Assembly: GCF_030694375.1 (NCBI RefSeq)
Contig: NZ_JAUXYL010000020.1
Span: forward strand, 372,001-436,000
Length of the DNA: 64,000 bases
Direction: 5' to 3'
Origin: Algoriphagus sp.
GTDB taxonomy: Bacteria > Bacteroidota > Bacteroidia > Cytophagales > Cyclobacteriaceae
The position numbers and the translations under genes were made by a program. Shown in pieces: positions 17,652 through 26,570 of the stretch. The notes below the pieces were generated by a model that worked only from the letters and a program-made list of their open reading frames with translations, did not search any database and was not told the origin of the DNA. Numbering within the stretch: the first letter of the stretch is position 1; each line of letters begins with the position of its first letter.

Positions 17652-18218
17652 ATGAAAATCCTCGTCCTAGATAATTACGACTCCTTTACTTACAACCTCG
17701 TGTACATCGTACGTCAGTTGGGATATGGAGCGCAGATGGATGTCTTCCGAAATGACAAAATCAGTTTGGAGGATGTCGACAAATACGACAAAATCATTCT
17801 TTCCCCTGGTCCTGGTGTACCTTCTGAAGCTGGAATCATGCCTGAATTGTTGAAGAAATATGGTTCAACGAAGTCCATATTAGGAGTTTGCTTAGGTCAT
17901 CAAGCCATTGGAGAAGCATTTGGCGGAAGCTTGATCAATCTCTCAGAAGTCCTTCATGGCGTTGCCTCTAAGGTCACCGTTCAAAAGGACTTGCTTTTCG
18001 ACCAAATCCCCGATACATTTAGTATTGGAAGATATCATTCCTGGGTCATCGACGAATCCACCCTTTCGCCTGATCTAGAAGTGATTGCCCGTACTCCTGA
18101 TCAACAAATTATGGCAGTTCGTCATAAATGGTATAATGTTAGAGGCGTTCAGTTTCATCCAGAAAGTATTTTAACCGAAAATGGTGTACAAATCATGAAA
18201 AACTGGTTAGAATCCTGA
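17652..18218 (+). CDS. trpG: Anthranilate synthase component II (glutamine amidotransferase)
   Basis: The 188-residue class I glutaminase feeds ammonia to TrpE. It begins MKILVLDNYDSFTYNLV at ATG 17652; the open frame back to TTG 17598 crosses low-complexity repeat and is not used. The nucleophile is in GVCLGHQAIGE, the SPGPG oxyanion strand is present, and the His-Glu pair is in VQFHPESILTENG. It is followed 36 bp later by trpD. Confidence 0.97.
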   Translation: MKILVLDNYDSFTYNLVYIVRQLGYGAQMDVFRNDKISLEDVDKYDKIILSPGPGVPSEAGIMPELLKKYGSTKSILGVCLGHQAIGEAFGGSLINLSEVLHGVASKVTVQKDLLFDQIPDTFSIGRYHSWVIDESTLSPDLEVIARTPDQQIMAVRHKWYNVRGVQFHPESILTENGVQIMKNWLES

Positions 18219-18254
18219 GTCTACTAGCCCCATTAATCACCCACTTCCCCAGAA

Positions 18255-19265
18255 ATGAAAGATATTCTAAATCAATTGATAGAGCACAAAACGCTTTCTC
18301 AAGATCAAGCTCGAGAGGTGTTGAAAAACCTTGCAACCGGAGCCTATAATTCCAGTCAGATCGCAGCTTTTATGACAGTCTATTTGATGCGAAGCATCAC
18401 TGTTGAAGAATTACGAGGTTTTAGAGAAGCAATGCTGGAGCTATGTATCCCTGTGGAGATTGCAGAATATGACGCCATGGATCTCTGCGGCACCGGAGGA
18501 GACGGTAAAGACACCTTTAATATTTCTACGCTGGCATCGTTTATCGTCGCAGGAGCCGGGCAAAATGTGGCAAAACACGGAAATACCGGAGTTTCCTCGA
18601 TCTGCGGCTCTTCCAATTTGCTTTCCTATTTCGGCTATGAGTTTACCAATGACATCAGCGAAATCCGTCGTTCCTTGGACGAAGCAGGACTTTGCTTCCT
18701 TCACGCACCGCTTTTCCATCCTGCTATGAAAAATGTGGCTCCCATTCGGAAAGAATTGGGAGTAAAGACATTTTTCAATATGCTAGGCCCGATGGTAAAT
18801 CCGAGCTTTCCCCAAAAACAATTAGTAGGTGTATTTAGTCTTGAACTTGCCCGCTTGTATGGATACCTCTATCAGGAAATGGAAGGGAGATTCTCCATTC
18901 TTCACGCCTTGGATGGCTACGATGAAATATCACTCACCGGTCCCTTTAAAATGATTTCCAACCAAGGTGAAAAACTCCTAAATCCTGAAAATTTGGGCCT
19001 TTCCAAGATTACTGCTGAAAGCATTGCAGGAGGAGATACCGTTCAAGAATCAGCCAAAATCTTCGAACGAGTGCTGAAGGGTGAAGGTACCAAAAGTCAG
19101 AACGCTGTGGTGACTGCAAATGCCGCTGCTGCTTTGGTGACTGCCAAAGAAGGGTTGAACTTTCCCGATGCAGTAGCGCTTGCGGAAGAAGTTTTGCTTA
19201 GTGGGAAAGCCCTCCGCGTTTTCAACGGGTTGGTTAATCCTAAAACCACCATATCAGTAGCTTAA
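18255..19265 (+). CDS. trpD: Anthranilate phosphoribosyltransferase
   Basis: The 336-residue enzyme joins anthranilate to phosphoribosyl pyrophosphate. The N-terminal helical domain precedes the PRPP-binding loop CGTGGDGKDTFNIST, KHGN and the second glycine motif. FFNMLGPMVNP is also typical. No fusion to TrpG. It is 9 bp from trpC in a tightly packed part of the operon. Confidence 0.98.
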   Translation: MKDILNQLIEHKTLSQDQAREVLKNLATGAYNSSQIAAFMTVYLMRSITVEELRGFREAMLELCIPVEIAEYDAMDLCGTGGDGKDTFNISTLASFIVAGAGQNVAKHGNTGVSSICGSSNLLSYFGYEFTNDISEIRRSLDEAGLCFLHAPLFHPAMKNVAPIRKELGVKTFFNMLGPMVNPSFPQKQLVGVFSLELARLYGYLYQEMEGRFSILHALDGYDEISLTGPFKMISNQGEKLLNPENLGLSKITAESIAGGDTVQESAKIFERVLKGEGTKSQNAVVTANAAAALVTAKEGLNFPDAVALAEEVLLSGKALRVFNGLVNPKTTISVA

Positions 19266-19274
19266 TCATTAATT

Positions 19275-20093
19275 ATGAACATTCTAGAAAAAATCATCGC
19301 AGATAAATACCGGGAAGTAGCTGATAAAAGCAGTGTGCTTCCTATTAAATTATTGGAGCAAAGTATCTATTTCGAAGGGAAAGTTGTCTCGATGAAAAAG
19401 TATGTGACCAACCCAGAGAAATCTGGGATAATCGCTGAATTCAAGCGAAAATCACCATCAAAAGGTATGATCAACGGTTCGGCTTCCGTAGAGCAGGTCA
19501 GTATTGGTTACATGCAGGCAGGCGCATCTGCCTTGTCGATATTAACTGATAAAGAGTACTTTGGAGGATCTAATGAGGACCTAAAAGTGGTTCGCAAATA
19601 CAATTTCTGCCCTATCCTACGGAAGGATTTTGTGGTGGATGAATACCAGATTATCGAAGCAAAGTCCATCGGAGCAGATTGTATTTTGCTTATTGCCGCA
19701 GCACTTGAGCCTGGAAAATTGAAATCTCTTGCTGCTTTCGCAAAGAGCCTCGGGTTGGAGGTTCTTCTTGAAGTACATGATGGAGAAGAATTGGATAGAT
19801 GTCTGAATGATCACGTCGATTTGGTAGGCATCAATAACAGGAACTTGAAGACCTTTGAGGTTTCTTTGGACACCTCTTTAAACTTGATCAATAAGATTCC
19901 TTCCAATTTTGTGAAAATTTCAGAAAGTGGAATTTCTGATCCGAATACGATGATTGAGTTGAAAAAAGCTGGATTTGACGGTTTTCTGATCGGTGAAAAC
20001 TTCATGAAGTCAGCAAGGCCGGAACAGGCAGCTTACAATTTCATTAAAGAATATCGAAAGCTCCTGGCTGCGGCTGTGCTAAGCAAAGCATAA
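19275..20093 (+). CDS. trpC: Indole-3-glycerol phosphate synthase
   Basis: The 272-residue TIM-barrel enzyme closes the indole ring. Visible signatures are IIAEFKRKSPSKG (catalytic Lys), ILTDKEYFGGS, ILRKDFVVDEYQI, GINNRNLKTFEV and SESGI with the phosphate-binding GFLIGENFM near the end. Its last base is shared with the trpF start (TAATG), so translation is probably coupled. Confidence 0.98.
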   Translation: MNILEKIIADKYREVADKSSVLPIKLLEQSIYFEGKVVSMKKYVTNPEKSGIIAEFKRKSPSKGMINGSASVEQVSIGYMQAGASALSILTDKEYFGGSNEDLKVVRKYNFCPILRKDFVVDEYQIIEAKSIGADCILLIAAALEPGKLKSLAAFAKSLGLEVLLEVHDGEELDRCLNDHVDLVGINNRNLKTFEVSLDTSLNLINKIPSNFVKISESGISDPNTMIELKKAGFDGFLIGENFMKSARPEQAAYNFIKEYRKLLAAAVLSKA

Positions 20094-20719
20094 TGGAAGT
20101 CAAGGTCTGTGGCATGCGTGAACCGGAGAATATCCGAAATCTGATTTCTGAGGTAAAGCCGGATTGGATGGGATTGATCTTTTATTCCAAATCCCCTCGT
20201 TTCGTCTCGGATGACTTGGCAGTGCAGATTTCTGAATTAGAAATAAATAAAGTTGGGGTTTTTGTCAATTCTGATCTAGAGACTATCCTTGAAAAAGTGG
20301 CTGATTTTGGGTTGAAAGCTATCCAATTGCATGGAAATGAAAGTCCTGAGTTTGTTCAAAATCTTGCCGAAAAGTCAGATTGCGAAATTTGGAAAGTCAT
20401 TTCTGTTAAGGATGAAATTGAATGGGAAAGCCTGAAAAGTTATCTTCCCTTTGTTAGCAAGTTTCTGTTTGATACAGCCACAGCAGTACATGGAGGTTCG
20501 GGAAAGCGATTTGATTGGAAAGTTTTGGAAACTTATCCCTTCGACAAAGGCTTTCTACTAAGTGGCGGTTTGGATGAAGAAAGCGCAGACGAAGTTTTAG
20601 CTTTACGACAGCAAATCCCCCAACTCCAGGGAGTAGACCTGAATTCCAAATTTGAGGATGCTCCAGGAATAAAGAATATTGAAAAGTTAAAACGTTTTAC
20701 AAAAATAATTAGACCATAG
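20093..20719 (+). CDS. trpF: Phosphoribosylanthranilate isomerase
   Basis: The 208-residue TIM-barrel isomerase precedes TrpC in the pathway. KVCGMREPENI at 3-13 carries the catalytic Cys. FDTATAVHGGSGKRFDW contains the general-acid Asp and phosphate loop, and GVDLNSKFEDAPGIK closes the barrel. The start overlaps the trpC stop by one base. It is separate from trpC, not fused as in enterics. Confidence 0.98.
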   Translation: MEVKVCGMREPENIRNLISEVKPDWMGLIFYSKSPRFVSDDLAVQISELEINKVGVFVNSDLETILEKVADFGLKAIQLHGNESPEFVQNLAEKSDCEIWKVISVKDEIEWESLKSYLPFVSKFLFDTATAVHGGSGKRFDWKVLETYPFDKGFLLSGGLDEESADEVLALRQQIPQLQGVDLNSKFEDAPGIKNIEKLKRFTKIIRP

Positions 20720-20765
20720 CAATTAGTCCATGGACCATGGACTACCAACTATAAACTTTGCAACC

Positions 20766-21944
20766 ATGATACGTGTAGATGAAAAGGGCTTTTACGGAAA
20801 GTTTGGAGGGGCATATATTCCAGAGATGCTTCACCCCAATATTGAAGAACTGAGGGAAAATTGGGAATCGATCATAGCTACTCCGGAATATCAAGCCGAG
20901 TTTCAGATGCTTTTGAAAGACTTCGTAGGTCGTCCTACTCCATTGTATTTCGCTACCAGACTTTCTGAAGAATTCGGTGCTAAAATTTACCTGAAGCGGG
21001 AAGACCTCTGTCATACAGGTGCACACAAAGTGAACAACACCGTCGGGCAGATCATTTTGGCGAAAAAGCTGGGCAAAAAGCGTATCATCGCCGAAACCGG
21101 TGCCGGGCAGCATGGTGTGGCAACGGCTACAGTTTGCGCCTTAATGGGAATGGAATGTACTGTCTACATGGGTTCGCTGGATATCGAGCGGCAAAAGCCA
21201 AATGTAGAGCGGATGAGAATCCTCGGAGCCAAGGTCGTTCCGGCCACTTCCGGATCTCAGACGCTTAAGGACGCGACCAATGAAGCCATGCGTCAGTGGA
21301 TTAATAATCCAGTAGATACGCATTACATCATCGGATCGGTGGTAGGGCCCCATCCTTATCCGGAGATGGTTGCCAGATTTCAGTCTGTGATTTCTGAGGA
21401 AATCAAGTGGCAGTTGATGGAAAAAGAAGGACGGGAAAATCCGGATGCAGTCATCGCCTGCGTAGGCGGCGGATCCAATGCTGCGGGAGCTTTCTATCAC
21501 TATTATAATACACCTGAAGTGCGACTTATTGCTGTTGAGGCAGCAGGGCTGGGCGTATTTTCAGGAAAATCCGCTGCTACTACCGCATTGGGTACCCCCG
21601 GAATTTTGCATGGATCCAAGACCATTCTGATGCAAACTGAAGACGGTCAGGTAGTCGAGCCACACTCCATTTCTGCAGGTTTGGATTATCCTGGCATCGG
21701 ACCGGTACATGCACATTTATTCGATGTGGGACGAGCCGAATTTGTCGCTGTGGAGGATGAGGATGCGATGAAAGCTGGAATTTTTCTCAGTAGAACTGAG
21801 GGGATTATTCCTGCCATAGAAACGGCCCATGCCATTCATGCTTTGAATATGATTGAATACCAAAAAGACGATGTGATTGTGATCAACCTTTCCGGAAGGG
21901 GAGACAAGGATCTGGAGACGTATATTAAGTGGGGAAATTATTGA
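20766..21944 (+). CDS. trpB: Tryptophan synthase beta chain
   Basis: The 392-residue PLP enzyme condenses indole with serine. The Lys that binds PLP is in [26 protein letters not shown], the glycine-rich GGGSNAAG phosphate loop and the C-terminal [11 protein letters not shown] are intact. The start is taken at ATG 20766 ([15 protein letters not shown]). An upstream ATG at 20730 lies in a CCATGGACCATGG word repeat and would add 12 unrelated residues. Confidence 0.97.
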   Translation: MIRVDEKGFYGKFGGAYIPEMLHPNIEELRENWESIIATPEYQAEFQMLLKDFVGRPTPLYFATRLSEEFGAKIYLKREDLCHTGAHKVNNTVGQIILAKKLGKKRIIAETGAGQHGVATATVCALMGMECTVYMGSLDIERQKPNVERMRILGAKVVPATSGSQTLKDATNEAMRQWINNPVDTHYIIGSVVGPHPYPEMVARFQSVISEEIKWQLMEKEGRENPDAVIACVGGGSNAAGAFYHYYNTPEVRLIAVEAAGLGVFSGKSAATTALGTPGILHGSKTILMQTEDGQVVEPHSISAGLDYPGIGPVHAHLFDVGRAEFVAVEDEDAMKAGIFLSRTEGIIPAIETAHAIHALNMIEYQKDDVIVINLSGRGDKDLETYIKWGNY

Positions 21945-21954
21945 AAGGGAGTAC

Positions 21955-22168
21955 AAAGTATCAAGTACAAAGTACCAAGTAGGGCCAAGTCGTGAGTTAG
22001 TTTCATGTTAGAAACCCGAGTTTCGAATTTTGAACCCAAAGGCGGTAGGCAGGTAATGAATAAAGGAACGTGATGGCGTTCGAAGCACCAAAACTTTACA
22101 ACCTTACCACTTTCCAACCTTTCAACCCAATTTTCTAATTTTCAAATCTTTCAATTTTTCAATCAACA
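21955..22168. repeat. Short-word low-complexity spacer between trpB and trpA
   Basis: The spacer contains AGTACAAAGTATCAAGTACAA-type words (about 21952-21983). A long pyrimidine-rich strand follows, built of CTTTACAACC, CTTTCCAACC and TTTCAATTTTTC words (22092-22165). The same kinds of word recur near 17050, 17604, 33670, 34500, 49980 and 54080. No gene is seen in it. Confidence 0.6.
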
Positions 22169-22170
22169 AA

Positions 22171-22944
22171 ATGAACCGAATAAATTATCTATTCAACACC
22201 AAAAAAGAACGGGTTCTCTCGATCTACTTCACAGCGGGTTTTCCGGAATTGGAGGATACGCTTCCGATCATGGAGGCTATCCAAGCTGGAGGAGCAGATA
22301 TTATCGAGATCGGAGTTCCATACTCGGACCCGATTGCGGATGGTCCGACGATCCAGGACAGCAACCTGATCGCCTTGGAAAATGGCATGAGCCTGAAAAA
22401 GCTCTTCGATCAATTGAAAGGTTTCCGAGCCAAAATCCATCTTCCCGTAGTCCTGATGGGTTACCTCAATCCGATCATGCAGTACGGAATGGAGGCTTTT
22501 TGTAAAAAATGCAAAGAGGTCGGAGTAGACGGATTGATCCTTCCCGACCTTCCAATGCAGCAGTATCAGGATGAGTTTAAGGAGCTTTTCGAAGAATATG
22601 GTTTGTTCAATACCTTTCTGATTTCTCCACAGACTTCTGAAAAGCGGATCCGGGAAATAGACCAAAATTCAAACGGATTTATCTATATGGTTTCGGCACA
22701 CAGCATTACCGGAGCGCGAACAGGCATCAGTGAAGAGCAAATCGCCTATTTCGAGCGGGTTAAAGCTATGAACTTGAAGAATCCACGATTGATCGGTTTT
22801 GGGATTTCCGATTCTGAAACATTCACCACCGCTTCGAATTATAGTAATGGATCAATTATTGGATCGGCTTTTATCAAAAAAGTAAAAGACGCCAAAAACC
22901 TGAGTGAAGACATTCAGGAATATATTCAATCAGTTATTAGTTAA
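22171..22944 (+). CDS. trpA: Tryptophan synthase alpha chain
   Basis: The 257-residue TIM barrel splits indole-3-glycerol phosphate and channels indole to TrpB. Catalytic Glu is in IIEIGVPYSDPIADGPTIQ and the catalytic Asp in GVDGLILPDLPMQQ. The phosphate-binding GFGIS and GSAFIKK motifs are near the end. It is separated from trpB by a 226-bp spacer made of short-word repeats, unusually long for a subunit pair. Confidence 0.98.
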   Translation: MNRINYLFNTKKERVLSIYFTAGFPELEDTLPIMEAIQAGGADIIEIGVPYSDPIADGPTIQDSNLIALENGMSLKKLFDQLKGFRAKIHLPVVLMGYLNPIMQYGMEAFCKKCKEVGVDGLILPDLPMQQYQDEFKELFEEYGLFNTFLISPQTSEKRIREIDQNSNGFIYMVSAHSITGARTGISEEQIAYFERVKAMNLKNPRLIGFGISDSETFTTASNYSNGSIIGSAFIKKVKDAKNLSEDIQEYIQSVIS

Positions 22945-23019
22945 TAAGTTATCAGTGAATGGTTATTGGTAAAGTGTTAATTTGAGGATTAAAGGCAAAA
23001 AGTTAAAAAGTTGCCAACT

Positions 23020-23037
23020 CCCCCTTTTCAAAGGGGG
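23020..23037. repeat. CCCCCTT / AAGGGGG palindrome in the trpA-aroF spacer
   Basis: A 7-bp GC-rich stem with a 4-base loop is followed by GTAGGGGGGATTTT. I recall this motif as a dispersed intergenic repeat in many bacterial genomes. It could also slow transcription between trpA and aroF, although it lacks a clear T-run. Confidence 0.5.
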
Positions 23038-23121
23038 TAGGGGGGATTTTCAAAAATTGCACTTCAATCTCAAAGGCTATCAAATACCTCGTAATTCGTA
23101 AATCGTAATTCGTACAAAAAA

Positions 23122-24141
23122 ATGATAATTCAACTTCAACCCGATATTTCCGACAATCAAAAGGAAAAATTGATCAATCAGGTCAATGGGATCGGCTATA
23201 AAACCACCGAGGTCAAAACCCAATTGGGGGATTACCTGATCGGCATCGGCAAAAATGAATTCGACATCCGAAAAATCGGCCAAATGGATGGTATCCAGGA
23301 TATCCATATTGTGTCTGATGAGTACAAGTTGGTTTCCAAAAAGTGGAAAGCCAAACCCACTTCTGTCGATCTCGGTGATAATGTCTTTATCAAAGACGGG
23401 GAAATGGCCATCATCACGGGTCCTTGCTCTATCGAAACCGAAGAGCAAATCCGGAAAGTAGTCGCCCACTGCGTGGAAAATGACATCAAAATGATGCGTG
23501 GCGGTGTATTCAAGCCCCGAAGCAGTCCCTATGCCTTCCGCGGATTGGGACTGGAAGGACTAAAACTCTGGCATGAAATCGCCTCTGCCGCCGGGATCAA
23601 GATCGTGACCGAAGTGATGCAGACTTCTCAGATCGAAGAAATGTATCCTTATGTGGATGTCTATCAGGTTGGCGCGAGAAACTCTCAAAACTTCAACCTC
23701 CTGGACGAACTCGGCAAGGTGGACAAAGCTGTAATGATCAAGCGGGGGATTTCCGGTACGATCGAGGAACTGCTACAGTCAGCGGAGTATGTCTTTTCCG
23801 GTGGAAATGAAAAGCTGATTCTCTGCGAGCGAGGTATTCGTACTTATGAGCGTGCTTCACGAAATACCCTGGATCTGAATGCAATTCCAATCCTGAAAGC
23901 AAAATCTCATTTGCCGGTTATCGTCGATCCGTCTCATGGCATTGGCATTCGATCTTATGTTCCTCAGATGGCCTTGGCAGGCGTGATGTCCGGTGCTGAC
24001 GGAATCATCTATGAGTCTCATGAGATTCCGGAGAAGGCTTATTCAGACGGACAGCAGACTTTGGATTTTGCACAGAGTGCGAGATTGGCAGCTTGGATCA
24101 GAGAAAGCTTTGCGATGCGCAAATCTTTTGAGTTGCTTTAA
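23122..24141 (+). CDS. aroF: 3-deoxy-7-phosphoheptulonate synthase (DAHP synthase)
   Basis: The 339-residue first enzyme of the shikimate pathway condenses phosphoenolpyruvate with erythrose-4-phosphate. An N-terminal ferredoxin-like regulatory domain (about 1-70) precedes the KDSA-type TIM barrel. Barrel signatures are IITGPCSIE, MRGGVFKPRSSPYAFRG, the Lys/Arg-rich GISGTIEELL region, CERGIRTYE and the metal-binding DPSHGIG and ESH. This is the AroAI-beta type. It ends at a terminator and is followed by two partial copies of its own 3' end. Confidence 0.96.
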   Translation: MIIQLQPDISDNQKEKLINQVNGIGYKTTEVKTQLGDYLIGIGKNEFDIRKIGQMDGIQDIHIVSDEYKLVSKKWKAKPTSVDLGDNVFIKDGEMAIITGPCSIETEEQIRKVVAHCVENDIKMMRGGVFKPRSSPYAFRGLGLEGLKLWHEIASAAGIKIVTEVMQTSQIEEMYPYVDVYQVGARNSQNFNLLDELGKVDKAVMIKRGISGTIEELLQSAEYVFSGGNEKLILCERGIRTYERASRNTLDLNAIPILKAKSHLPVIVDPSHGIGIRSYVPQMALAGVMSGADGIIYESHEIPEKAYSDGQQTLDFAQSARLAAWIRESFAMRKSFELL

Positions 24142-24553
24142 AATGGAAACACCGATCGGTTGCTACATCAGTGGCAACCGATTTTACTTTATTCGGCATT
24201 TTTGAAAAGAGCTTTTTATCTGATCGAAAAAATAGGTTTTGCCTTAGGCTAAGTAGAATAACCGGAAGATCACAAGATTTTCGATAGATCCTGTCTCCAA
24301 TCGCCATTATTTCAACGGTTTCTTGATTTATTCGAAAGTAAATGCTGTCGGATCCACAAACGCAACGTCTATATCCGGCTTTAATGTGATCAATAGATTC
24401 GAATGAAAAGGGTCTTTTTGCAATTACCTCAAAGCAATTGAAAAAATTGTAGAAATAGGTTTCAGCTTGGGTCAACCCAAACTTTTTTTCACCCCATTGA
24501 TAGATTCGGATCAAATCCTCCTTTGCTTCTTCGCTCAGTCTATAGTTAGCCAT
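24098..24553 (-). CDS. RelE/ParE-family toxin with a frameshifted C-terminus
   Basis: Residues 1-86 match the ParE fold: YRLSEEAKEDLIRIYQW at the start, then GYRRCVCGSDSIYFRI and VEIMAIG. The family normally ends with an RQD-containing strand. Here the expected ending RQDLSKIL-stop exists in the next frame and would end at 24270, giving about 94 residues. A one-base loss near 24296-24301 explains the shift. The translated frame instead runs on for about 60 residues through the aroF terminator and into antisense aroF. The toxin is therefore probably altered or inactive. It overlaps the antitoxin gene by 8 bp. Confidence 0.8.
   Translation of the reverse strand: MANYRLSEEAKEDLIRIYQWGEKKFGLTQAETYFYNFFNCFEVIAKRPFSFESIDHIKAGYRRCVCGSDSIYFRINQETVEIMAIGDRIYRKSCDLPVILLSLRQNLFFRSDKKLFSKMPNKVKSVATDVATDRCFHFKATQKICASQSFL
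24155..24187 (+). terminator. Intrinsic terminator of aroF
   Basis: A perfect 9-bp stem ATCGGTTGC / GCAACCGAT (24155-24163 and 24174-24182) with a 10-base loop is followed by TTTTACTTTATT. It lies 13 bp after the aroF stop and inside the C-terminal extension of the ParE frame on the other strand. Confidence 0.85.
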
Positions 24554-24785
24554 TTACCGCGGCTTTAGCTTCAGCTAAAATCTGTTCTTTGGTATCGGAG
24601 GTAAACCCGCTTGTTTCCGCCCTTTCCAGTTTGGTTCTAAGCCAATCTATCTCAGCCTGCTGCTTTCTGGCTTGTCTGATCAGATCATTTACTAATTCAC
24701 TTTTGCTGGAATATTCCTGATTATCCACTTGGGATTTTAGCCACTTGTCGTTGGGTGGGGTGAGAGAGATACTTTGTCGTGCCAT
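24546..24785 (-). CDS. ParD/CopG-type antitoxin
   Basis: The 79-residue protein starts MARQSISLTPPNDKW, a ribbon-helix-helix strand and helix. YSSKSELVNDLIRQA completes the DNA-binding dimer and an acidic C-terminal toxin-binding tail follows. The start at 24785 gives the family length; the frame is open 16 codons further upstream without matching the family. It overlaps the ParE-like gene by 8 bp. It should repress its own promoter and neutralise the toxin. Confidence 0.9.
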   Translation of the reverse strand: MARQSISLTPPNDKWLKSQVDNQEYSSKSELVNDLIRQARKQQAEIDWLRTKLERAETSGFTSDTKEQILAEAKAAVNG

Positions 24786-24875
24786 ATTGTAATATTTTGG
24801 TGTAAAAATACACCAGAAATGAATCAGGATCAAGCTAGTTGGAAGTGATTTCAGGAGTAGATACGTTCATATACC

Positions 24876-24990
24876 TCTCCTGAGATTCCGGAGAAAGCCT
24901 ATTCTGGCGGGCAACAAGCCTTGGATTTTGCACAGAGTGCGAGATTGGCGGGATATGTTAGCGTTTTTAGGCAGCAATTTGTTTTGAGAA
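24876..24990 (+). pseudogene. Fragment of the aroF 3' end, copy 2
   Basis: In one frame the sequence reads EIPEKAYSGGQQALDFAQSA then RLAG, matching the aroF C-terminus (EIPEKAYSDGQQTLDFAQSA then RLAA) with few replacements. Only about 35-40 codons remain, without start, and a stop lies just upstream of the match. The last part diverges from intact aroF. It marks the left border of the first propeller/peptide cassette. Confidence 0.85.
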
Positions 24991-25046
24991 ATATTACTTT
25001 CGAAGGCAATTTGAGTATAGTCGAGTTCTGCCGTGGTCGCCCGTTA

Positions 25047-26210
25047 TTATTTTAGATGGTATATTATGAATACAGGGTTTTGATTATTAGGAGCGTTCAG
25101 TTTTTTTAATTTTTTGGTGAACTCATTTTGTTCTAGATTCATGGATTTTATTTTTTCATAGGCGTAATCAGGGTCAATATTTATTATTGCAGTTTGAGAG
25201 TATATGTCTCCCGGAGCAGATAGTGCTTGATTTGGGAGTATTTTCTCTAGGCCACCTTCAAAAGCCGATATGATTTTGGTTGTGTTTTTTTCCGTGTTAA
25301 ATACTATTGTTCCATAGGCATTCATCCCTTTTTCGATTGGGATCAATAGATTTGATTGGCTGATGTTGAGGTGACTTCCTATGTGAAAAGGTTCGGATAT
25401 ATGTAGTTGATCTATGATGTCAACCGGATTGTGTATTTTTTCCGGGTTTAATTCTAGTTGGTTTTTATTAAATTTGAATTGGTGAATTGAGTAGTTCCCG
25501 TTCCAATCCATTTTCACAATATTACTTGAATACAAATCAAGGAAATAGAAGTTTTCGGAGCCATGAGTTCCGAAAAAGAATTGTGATTTGCTTGATAAAA
25601 CTTTAATGTATTGACCTGGGTAATTTGTGAAATATGATATGTTCTTATCTTTTGGATATGTTTCTAGATTTAATTTTCCAATTCTTTTGTCTGCCTCAAT
25701 TGTCATCACATTGAGAAATAAAATTTCTTTATCTCTCTCTATAAAGTCTCCTATTAGACCGATTTCATTGATAAGAGTTTCTTCGATGTAATTGCCTTTC
25801 ATATCGAATTGCAGTATTTTTTTTGTTAATGAGCAATAAACTAAAATTCTATCACCAACTTGATTTATTCGTACTAGATTAGGAGTTTTAAACTGTCCAG
25901 GCCCTGCTCCGGATGCTTTGATCTCAAAAAGGTGATTTCCTTGTGTGTCGAAAACTTGAACTTTTTTTTGTTTATAGTTATCTATAATGATGAGCTTTTC
26001 CTCATAGACAAAATAGTTACTTACATGAGCTACTATTTCCATCTCGTTAGGCTGTATAACTTCGATGCTTTCAATTATTTGAGATAGAGAGATCCTTTCT
26101 CCCTGCATTGGGTCAATCAGGTGTGAAATAACTAATTGATCATCGAGTCTGCTTTTTTCTTGACAAAAGTTGAAAAGTATTACTAAAGATATTAGATAGA
26201 TGTATTTCAT
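25047..26210 (-). CDS. 6-bladed beta-propeller lipoprotein (cassette 1)
   Basis: The 387-residue protein has a lipoprotein signal ending in Cys16 (LVILFNFC). Repeated blade patterns follow, such as KKVQVFDTQGNHLFEI with GAGPGQFKTP, KKILQFDMKGNYIEE, SNIVKMDWNGNYS and a GTIVFNTEKN strand. This fits the 6-bladed propeller lipoproteins of Bacteroidota that accompany NVEALA-type peptides. The function is unknown. ATG 26210 is chosen because it starts the lipoprotein signal; the frame is open 38 codons further. A stem-loop and a degenerate peptide gene lie upstream. Confidence 0.85.
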   Translation of the reverse strand: MKYIYLISLVILFNFCQEKSRLDDQLVISHLIDPMQGERISLSQIIESIEVIQPNEMEIVAHVSNYFVYEEKLIIIDNYKQKKVQVFDTQGNHLFEIKASGAGPGQFKTPNLVRINQVGDRILVYCSLTKKILQFDMKGNYIEETLINEIGLIGDFIERDKEILFLNVMTIEADKRIGKLNLETYPKDKNISYFTNYPGQYIKVLSSKSQFFFGTHGSENFYFLDLYSSNIVKMDWNGNYSIHQFKFNKNQLELNPEKIHNPVDIIDQLHISEPFHIGSHLNISQSNLLIPIEKGMNAYGTIVFNTEKNTTKIISAFEGGLEKILPNQALSAPGDIYSQTAIINIDPDYAYEKIKSMNLEQNEFTKKLKKLNAPNNQNPVFIIYHLK

Positions 26211-26227
26211 TGTGTTTATAAATAAAT

Positions 26228-26258
26228 GCCATAGGGCTTTATCTAAAAACCCCATGGC
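26228..26258 (-). promoter_or_regulatory. Stem-loop between peptide 1 and propeller 1
   Basis: GCCAT / ATGGC at 26228-26232 and 26254-26258, extended inward by GGG / CCC with one bulge. It lies 18 bp upstream of the propeller start and occupies the same place as the larger stem-loop in cassette 2. Confidence 0.5.
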
Positions 26259-26281
26259 AGATGATGATTTAACTAAATTGA

Positions 26282-26570
26282 CTAGGCATACTGCATTGGA
26301 CAGCACCAACCGCCTTCCCTGCACTCGTATCTTCTTGGATAAATGGGTACGCCTATGGGGGACATTCCTACCGAATACCCTAACTCGTATTGGTAATGCA
26401 GGGCAATATCAGTTCCTGGGCAAGCGTCGTATACGGAGGAGCTTGATTGTGCCAATGCAGCATTATCCATCCTAATAAACTGATTCTCCAAGCTCACCTT
26501 CACATCAAAGAATAAGGCCATAAAGAATACTCCAATGGCAATTGGTTTTGCGATTTTTTTGAACCGTGAT
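26282..26570 (-). pseudogene. NVEALA-like cysteine peptide gene 1, start codon apparently lost
   Basis: From Met at 26521 the frame encodes 79 residues: a hydrophobic MALFF stretch, the NAALAQ motif, Ser4, then a tail with Cys at 34, 67, 73 and 74. Upstream in the same frame lies KKIAKPIAIGVFF, the counterpart of the signal peptide in peptide 2 (KKIAKPLAIGVFF). Aligning the two DNA stretches places AAG plus one extra base where peptide 2 has its ATG. The usual start therefore seems lost and the remaining ATG would give no proper signal peptide. It may be a decaying paralogue. Confidence 0.6.

Noticed and set aside
24155..24182. Possible attachment site (att) at the aroF end
   Set aside because: The inverted repeat there is an ordinary terminator. 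I could not find a matching direct repeat at the far end or any integrase gene, so no site is claimed.
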